A stretch of 64,000 nucleotides of DNA from Mesostigma viride. Its lineage: Eukaryota > Streptophyta > Mesostigmatophyceae > Mesostigmatales > Mesostigmataceae. Positions 58,882 to 64,000 of the stretch are shown one piece after another. Positions within the stretch are counted from its first letter, which is position 1. Every line of letters starts with the position of its first letter. Made by a program: the position numbers and the translations under genes. The notes beneath the pieces were generated by a model. The model ran no database searches. It was not told the origin of the DNA and saw nothing but the letters and a program-made list of their open reading frames with translations. The stretch is from contig RPFO01000130.1 of the NCBI GenBank assembly GCA_009746045.1, positions 122,001-186,000 of the forward strand, read 5' to 3'.

Positions 58882-61800
58882 AACCCACCAAGCGCGCAGC
58901 CATCATCCTGTAGCCCCCCCACCAAGCGCGCAGCCATCATCCTGTAGCCCCCCCCCACCAAGCGCGCAGCCATCATCCTGTAGCCCCCCACCACCAAGCG
59001 CGCAGCCATCATCCGGTAGCCCCCCCCCACCAAGCGCGCAGCCATCATCCTGTAGCCCCCCCACCAAGCGCGCAGCCATCATCCTGTAGCCCCCCACCAC
59101 CAAGCGCGCAGCCATCATCCTGTAGCCCCCCCCACCAAGCGCGCAGCCATCATCCTGTAGCCCCCCACCACCAAGCGCGCAGCCATCATCCTGTAGCCCC
59201 CCCACCAAGCGCGCAGCCATCATCCTGTAGCCCCCCCCACCAAGCGCGCAGCCATCATCCTGTAGCCCCCCCACCAAGCGCGCAGCCATCATCCTGTAGC
59301 CCCCCCACCAAGCGCGCAGCCATCATCCTGTAGCCCCCCCCACCAAGCGCGCAGCCATCATCCTGTAGTCCCCCACCACCAAGCGCGCAGCCATCATCCT
59401 GTAGCCCCCCCCACCAAGCGCGCAGCCATCCTCCTGTAGCCCCCCCCACCAAGCGCGCAGCCATCATCCTGTAGCCCCCACCACCAAGCGCGCAGCCATC
59501 ATCCTGTAGCCCCCCCCACCAAGCGCGCAGCCATCCTCCTGTAGCCCCCCCCACCAAGCGCGCAGCCCTCATCCTGTAGCCCCCCCCACCAAGCGCGCAG
59601 CCATCCTCCTGTAGCCCCCCCCACCAAGCGCGCAGCCATCATCCTGTAGCCCCCCACCACCAAGCGCGCAGCCATCATCCTGTAGCCCCCCCACCAAGCG
59701 CGCAGCCATCATCCTGTAGCCCCCCCCACCAAGCGCGCAGCCATCATCCTGTAGCCCCCCCCACCAAGCGCGCAGCCATCATCCTGTAGCCCCCCCACCA
59801 AGCGCGCAGCCATCATCCTGTAGCCCCCCACCACCAAGCGCGCAGCCATCATCCTGTAGCCCCCCCACCAAGCGCGCAGCCATCATCCTGTAGCCCCCCC
59901 CACCAAGCGCGCAGCCATCATCCTGTAGCCCCACCCCACCAAGCGCGCAGCCATCATCCTGTAGCCCCCCCACCAAGCGCGCAGCCATCATCCTGTAGCC
60001 CCCCCCACCAAGCGCGCAGCCATCATCCTGTAGCCCCCCACCACCAAGCGCGCAGCCATCATCCTGTAGCCCCCCACCACCAAGCGCGCAGCCATCATCC
60101 TGTAGCCCCCCCCACCAAGCGCGCAGCCATCATCCTGTAGCCCCCCCACCAAGCGCGCAGCCATCATCCTGTAGCCCCCCCACCAAGCGCGCAGCCATCA
60201 TCCTGTAGCCCCCCCCACCAAGCGCGCAGCCATCATCCTGTAGCCCCCACCAAGCGCGCAGCCATCATCCTGTAGCCCCCCACCACCAAGCGCGCAGCCA
60301 TCATCCTGTAGCCCCCCCCACCAAGCGCGCAGCCATCATCCTGTAGCCCCCCACCACCAAGCGCGCAGCCATCATCCTGTAGCCCCCCCCACCAAGCGCG
60401 CAGCCATCATCCTGTAGCCCCCCCCACCAAGCGCGCAGCCATCATCCTGTAGCCCCCCCCACCAAGCGCGCAGCCATCATCCTGTAGCCCCCCACCACCA
60501 AGCGCGCAGCCATCCTCCTGTAGCCCCCCCCACCAAGCGCGCAGCCATCATCCTGTAGCCCCACCCCACCAAGCGCGCAGCCATCATCCTGTAGCCCCCA
60601 CCACCAAGCGCACAGCCATCATCCTGTAGCCCCCCCCCACCAAGCGCGCAGCCATCCTCCTGTAGCCCCCCCCACCAAGCGCGCAGCCATCATCCTGTAG
60701 CCCCCCCCACCAAGCGCGCAGCCATCATCCTGTAGCCCCCCCCACCAAGCGCGCAGCCATCATCCTGTAGCCCCCCACCACCAAGCGCGCAGCCATCATC
60801 CTGTAGCCCCCCCACACCAAGCGCGCAGCCATCATCCTGTAGCCCCCCCCCACCAAGCGCGCAGCCATCATCCTGTAGCCCCCCCTCACCAAGCGCGCAG
60901 CCATCATCCTGTAGCCCCCCCCACCAAGTGCGCAGCCATCCTCCTGTAGCCCCCCACCAAGCGCGCAGCCATCATCCTGTAACCCCCCCCACCAAGCGCG
61001 CAGCCATCATCCTGTAGCCCCCCACCACCAAGCGCGCAGCCATCATCCGGTAGCCCCCCCCACCAAGCGCGCAGCCATCATCCTGTAGCCCCCCCCACCA
61101 AGCGCGCAGCCATCATCCTGTAGCCCCCCCCACCAAGCGCGCAGCCATCATCCTGTAGCCCCCCCCACCAAGCGCGCAGCCATCATCCTGTAGTCCCCCA
61201 CCACCAAGCGCGCAGCCATCATCCTGTAGCCCCCCCCACCAAGCGCGCAGCCATCATCCTGTAGCCCCCCCCACCAAGCGCGCAGCCATCATCCTGTAGC
61301 CCCCCACCACCAAGCGCGCAGCCATCATCCTGTAGCCCCCCCCACCAAGCGCGCAGCCATCCTCCTGTAGCCCCCCCCACCAAGCGCGCAGCCCTCATCC
61401 TGTAGCCCCCCCCACCAAGCGCGCAGCCATCCTCCTGTAGCCCCCCCCACCAAGCGCGCAGCCATCATCCTGTAGCCCCCCCCACCAAGCGCGCAGCCAT
61501 CATCCTGTAGCCCCCCCCACCAAGCGCGCAGCCATCATCCTGTAGCCCCCCACCACCAAGCGCGCAGCCATCATCCTGTAGCCCCCCCACCAAGCGCGCA
61601 GCCATCATCCTGTAGCCCCCCCCACCAAGCGCGCAGCCATCATCCTGTAGCCCCCCCCACCAAGCGCGCAGCCATCATCCTGTAGCCCCCCCCACCAAGC
61701 GCGCAGCCATCATCCTGTAGCCCCCCCACCAAGCGCGCAGCCATCATCCTGTAGCCCCCCCCACCAAGCGCGCAGCCATCATCCTGTAGCCCCCCCCACC

Positions 61801-64000
61801 AAGCGCGCAGCCATCATCCTGTAGCCCCCCCCACCAAGCGCGCAGCCATCATCCTGTAGCCCCCACCACCAAGCGCGCAGCCATCATCCTGTAGCCCCCC
61901 ACCACCAAGCGCGCAGCCATCATCCTGTAGCCCCCCCCACCAAGCGCGCAGCCATCATCCTGTAGCCCCCCCCACCAAGCGCGCAGCCATCATCCTGTAG
62001 CCCCCCCCACCAAGCGCGCAGCCATCATCCTGTAGCCCCCCCCACCAAGCGCGCAGCCATCATCCTGTAGCCCCCCACCAAGCGCGCAGCCATCATCCTG
62101 TAGCCCCCACCACCAAGCGCGCAGCCATCATCCTGTAGCCCCCCCCCACCAAGCGCGCAGCCATCATCCTGTAGCCCCCCACCACCAAGCGCGCAGCCCT
62201 CATCCTGTAGCCCCCCCACCAAGCGCGCAGCCATCATCCTGTAGCCCCCCACCACCAAGCGCGCAGCCATCATCCTGTAGCCCCCCCCCACCAAGCGCGC
62301 AGCCATCATCCTGTAGCCCCCCCACCAAGCGCGCAGCCATCCTCCTGTAGCCCCCCCCACCAAGCGCGCAGCCATCATCCTGTAGCCCCCCCCACCAAGC
62401 GCGCAGCCATCATCCTGTAGCCCCCCACCACCAAGCGCACAGCCATCATCCTGTAGCCCCCCCCACCAAGCGCGCAGCCATCCTCCTGTAGCCCCCCCCA
62501 CCAAGCGCGCAGCCATCATCCTGTAGCCCCCCCCACCAAGCGCGCAGCCATCATCCTGTAGCCCCCCCCACCAAGCGCGCAGCCATCATCCTGTAGCCCC
62601 CCACCACCAAGCGCGCAGCCATCATCCTGTAGCCCCCCCCACCAAGCGCGCAGCCATCATCCTGTAGCCCCCCCCACCAAGCGCGCAGCCATCATCCTGT
62701 AGCCCCCCTCACCAAGCGCGCAGCCATCATCCTGTAGCCCCCCCCCCACCAAGCGCGCAGCCATCCTCCTGTAGCCCCCCCCACCAAGCGCGCAGCCATC
62801 ATCCTGTAGCCCCCCCCACCAAGCGCGCAGCCATCATCCTGTAGCCCCCACCACCAAGCGCGCAGCCATCATCCTGTAGCCCCCCCCACCAAGCGCGCAG
62901 CCATCATCCTGTAGCCCCCCACCACCAAGCGCGCAGCCATCATCCTGTAGCCCCCCCCACCAAGCGCGCAGCCATCATCCTGTAGCCCCCCCCACCAAGC
63001 GCGCAGCCATCATCCTGTAGCCCCCCCCACCAAGCGCGCAGCCATCATCCTGTAGCCCCCCCCACCAAGCGCGCAGCCATCCTCCTGTAGCCCCCCCCCA
63101 CCAAGCGCGCAGCCATCATCCTGTAGCCCCCCCTCACCAAGCGCGCAGCCATCATCCTGTAGCCCCCCCCACCAAGCGCGCAGCCATCCTCCTGTAGCCC
63201 CCCCCACCAAGCGCGCAGCCATCATCCTGTAGCCCCCCCCACCAAGCGCGCAGCCATCATCCTGTAGCCCCCCCCACCAAGCGCGCAGCCATCATCCTGT
63301 AGCCCCCCACCACCAAGCGCGCAGCCATCATCCTGTAGCCCCCCCTCACCAAGCGCGCAGCCATCATCCTGTAGCCCCCACCACCAAGCGCGCAGCCATC
63401 ATCCTGTAGCCCCCCACCACCAAGCGCGCAGCCATCATCCTGTAGCCCCCCCCACCAAGCGCGCAGCCATCATCCTGTAGCCCCCCCCACCAAGCGCGCA
63501 GCCATCATCCTGTAGCCCCCACCACCAAGCGCGCAGCCATCCTCCTGTAGCCCCCCCCCACCAAGCGCGCAGCCATGATCCTGTAGCCCCCCCCACCAAG
63601 CGCGCAGCCATCATCCTGTAGCCCCCCCCACCAAGCGCGCAGCCATCATCCTGTAGCCCCCCCCACCAAGCGCGCAGCCATCATCCTGTAGCCCCCCCCA
63701 CCAAGCGCGCAGCCATCATCCTGTAGCCCCCCCCACCAAGCGCGCAGCCATCATCCTGTAGCCCCCCACCACCAAGCGCGCAGCCATCATCCTGTAGCCC
63801 CCCCCCACCAAGCGCGCAGCCATCATCCTGTAGCCCCCCCACCAAGCGCGCAGCCATCATCCTGTAGCCCCCCACCACCAAGCGCGCAGCCATCATCCTG
63901 TAGCCCCCCCCACCAAGCGCGCAGCCATCATCCTGTAGCCCCCCACCACCAAGCGCGCAGCCATCATCCTGTAGCCCCCCCCACCAAGCGCGCAGCCATC
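58882..64000. repeat. Minisatellite, about 35-bp unit, more than 5.1 kb, continues past the window
   Basis: The unit is a run of 5-9 C, then ACCAAGCGCGCAGCCATCAT, then CCTGTAG. There are roughly 145-150 copies (array length over period). Units vary in C-run length, ACC versus ACCACC, and CATCAT versus CATCCT. The minus strand carries regularly spaced G-runs. Variable unit length rules out a conserved reading frame. Confidence 0.95.

Noticed and set aside
58903-63896. Many minus-strand ORFs with MMAARLVGGG / LQDDGCALGG repeats
   Set aside because: They arise from the 35-bp minisatellite. Unit length is not a multiple of three and C-run length varies, so no frame is conserved.

Overview
The window is nuclear DNA from an intron-rich eukaryote, most likely a green microalga. 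Signs of this are GT..AG introns, plant-type leucine-rich repeats (LSGTIPxELGSL), a DIRS-like tyrosine-recombinase retroelement of the kind known from volvocine algae, and many satellites. The species cannot be fixed from sequence alone. No bacterial features (operons, CRISPR, rRNA) are seen.

One plus-strand gene, or a gene plus a tandem array of its duplicated 5' exons, runs across nearly the whole window. From about 1.6 to 40.8 kb there are fourteen 72-nt LRR exons, each starting and ending in phase 2, so each adds exactly 24 residues. Eleven fall into two recurring types, A ([15 protein letters not shown]) and B ([12 protein letters not shown]). They lie in A-B pairs on multi-kb duplicated units near 1.2, 12.7, 18.0, 24.8, 28.6-31.3 and 36.2-40.4 kb. 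Three LRR exons are unique (33553, 35776, 40756). From 41.0 to 57.9 kb follow an LRR C-cap exon, a Cys-rich exon, a large Pro-rich/extracellular exon, two exons that together make an Ig-like fold, about eight membrane segments resembling the fungal FLC/TRP-like family, and a Ser/Gly-rich tail. Splice phases match at every junction except one (52388 to about 53161/53185). The product would be an LRR and Ig-like receptor fused to a multi-spanning, channel-like membrane domain, roughly 1,850 residues if every LRR exon is used.

The introns are full of mobile and repetitive DNA. These include a decayed DIRS-like element (about 2.4-6.9 kb) and a minus-strand hAT relic of the ZNF862/KIAA1586 type (about 7.7-10.8 kb). 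A young non-autonomous LTR element (37766-40236, 5-bp target duplication CTGTC) and a TIR element with TA target duplication (36474-37508) can both be delimited by comparison with paralogous introns. There is also an interspersed family of about 0.75 kb in both orientations, several foldback elements, tandem repeats with periods of 43, 44, 52, 75, 92 and 118 bp, and microsatellites. From 58.9 kb to the window edge the sequence is a minisatellite of about 35 bp period, more than 5.1 kb long, with an internal duplication offset by about 1,825 bp.
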